Shown here piece by piece: positions 5,901 to 5,984 of a stretch of 5,984 bases of DNA. The stretch is taken from the NCBI GenBank assembly GCA_023228865.1, contig JALOAH010000162.1, forward strand, positions 1 to 5,984, read 5' to 3'. Source of the DNA: Porticoccaceae bacterium. Lineage in GTDB: Bacteria; Pseudomonadota; Gammaproteobacteria; Pseudomonadales; Porticoccaceae. Position numbers and translations under genes: made by a program. The number at the start of each line of letters is the position of its first letter. Within the stretch, counting starts at the first letter, position 1. Below the pieces are notes generated by a model. The model searched no databases and had not been told where the DNA came from. It saw only the letters and a list, made by a program, of their open reading frames with translations.

Positions 5901-5984
5901 ATGGCTATCTCGAAAATCAAAGTCAAAACAGGCATTGAAATCGCCTATGAGGACACCGGCGGCACTGGCGTACCCATTATTTTC
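5901..5984 (+). CDS. Probable alpha/beta-fold hydrolase, N-terminus only (runs off the window)
   Basis: Twenty-eight codons are visible and the frame is open to the window edge. The peptide has the usual opening of an alpha/beta hydrolase: KVKTGIEIAYEDTGGTGVPIIF matches the first two beta strands, the D(T)G turn and the start of the strand that normally leads into the HG oxyanion motif. That motif and the catalytic Ser-Asp-His triad lie beyond the window, so the fold call rests on a short stretch. Family members include esterases, lactonases, epoxide hydrolases and C-C bond hydrolases. Next to monooxygenase genes, a lactone or epoxide hydrolase would make sense. It lies 63 bp after the PQQ dehydrogenase on the same strand with a hairpin in between, so co-transcription is plausible. 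Confidence 0.6.
   Translation, partial: MAISKIKVKTGIEIAYEDTGGTGVPIIF

Noticed and set aside
1..5984. CRISPR arrays, tRNA or rRNA genes, insertion sequences
   Set aside because: No regularly spaced direct repeats, tRNA-like cloverleaf, rRNA motifs, transposase frames or terminal inverted repeats were seen on either strand.

Overview
The window looks like chromosomal DNA of a proteobacterium, most likely a free-living (perhaps marine) gammaproteobacterium. This rests on moderate GC, clear GAGG/AGGAG ribosome binding sites, TTGACT-type -35 boxes, a GTCATTCCCGCG palindrome of the sort scattered between genes in many proteobacteria, and a membrane PQQ dehydrogenase. The taxonomic call is an inference. 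All supported genes read left to right on the + strand.

Layout: 1-605 has no gene. It holds a 24-bp palindromic repeat (137-160), an operator-like 22-bp dyad (317-338) and a candidate promoter (377-405). 606-1757 encodes a luciferase-like (LLM class) flavin-dependent monooxygenase. A 424-bp gap (1758-2181) follows, with three hairpins and a second candidate promoter. 2182-3336 encodes a second LLM monooxygenase, collinear with the first without gaps and about 70% identical by eye count. A 12-bp perfect hairpin (3343-3374) and a smaller one (3415-3431) lie in front of 3450-5837, a complete 795-residue membrane-bound PQQ dehydrogenase of the glucose/quinate/shikimate family. After another hairpin (5853-5880), an alpha/beta-hydrolase-like gene starts at 5901 and runs off the window.

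Working together (inference): flavin monooxygenase, periplasm-facing PQQ alcohol/polyol dehydrogenase and alpha/beta hydrolase are the enzyme types expected in oxidative breakdown of an alicyclic or terpenoid compound: oxygenation to an epoxide or lactone, hydrolysis, and alcohol oxidation feeding electrons to ubiquinone. The LLM proteins resemble those often annotated as limonene 1,2-monooxygenase-like, but nothing in the sequence fixes the substrate. The most notable points are the tandem LLM duplication with separate control regions, and a strong hairpin without a U-tract at every gene junction, which suggests tuned or processed transcripts rather than a simple operon.
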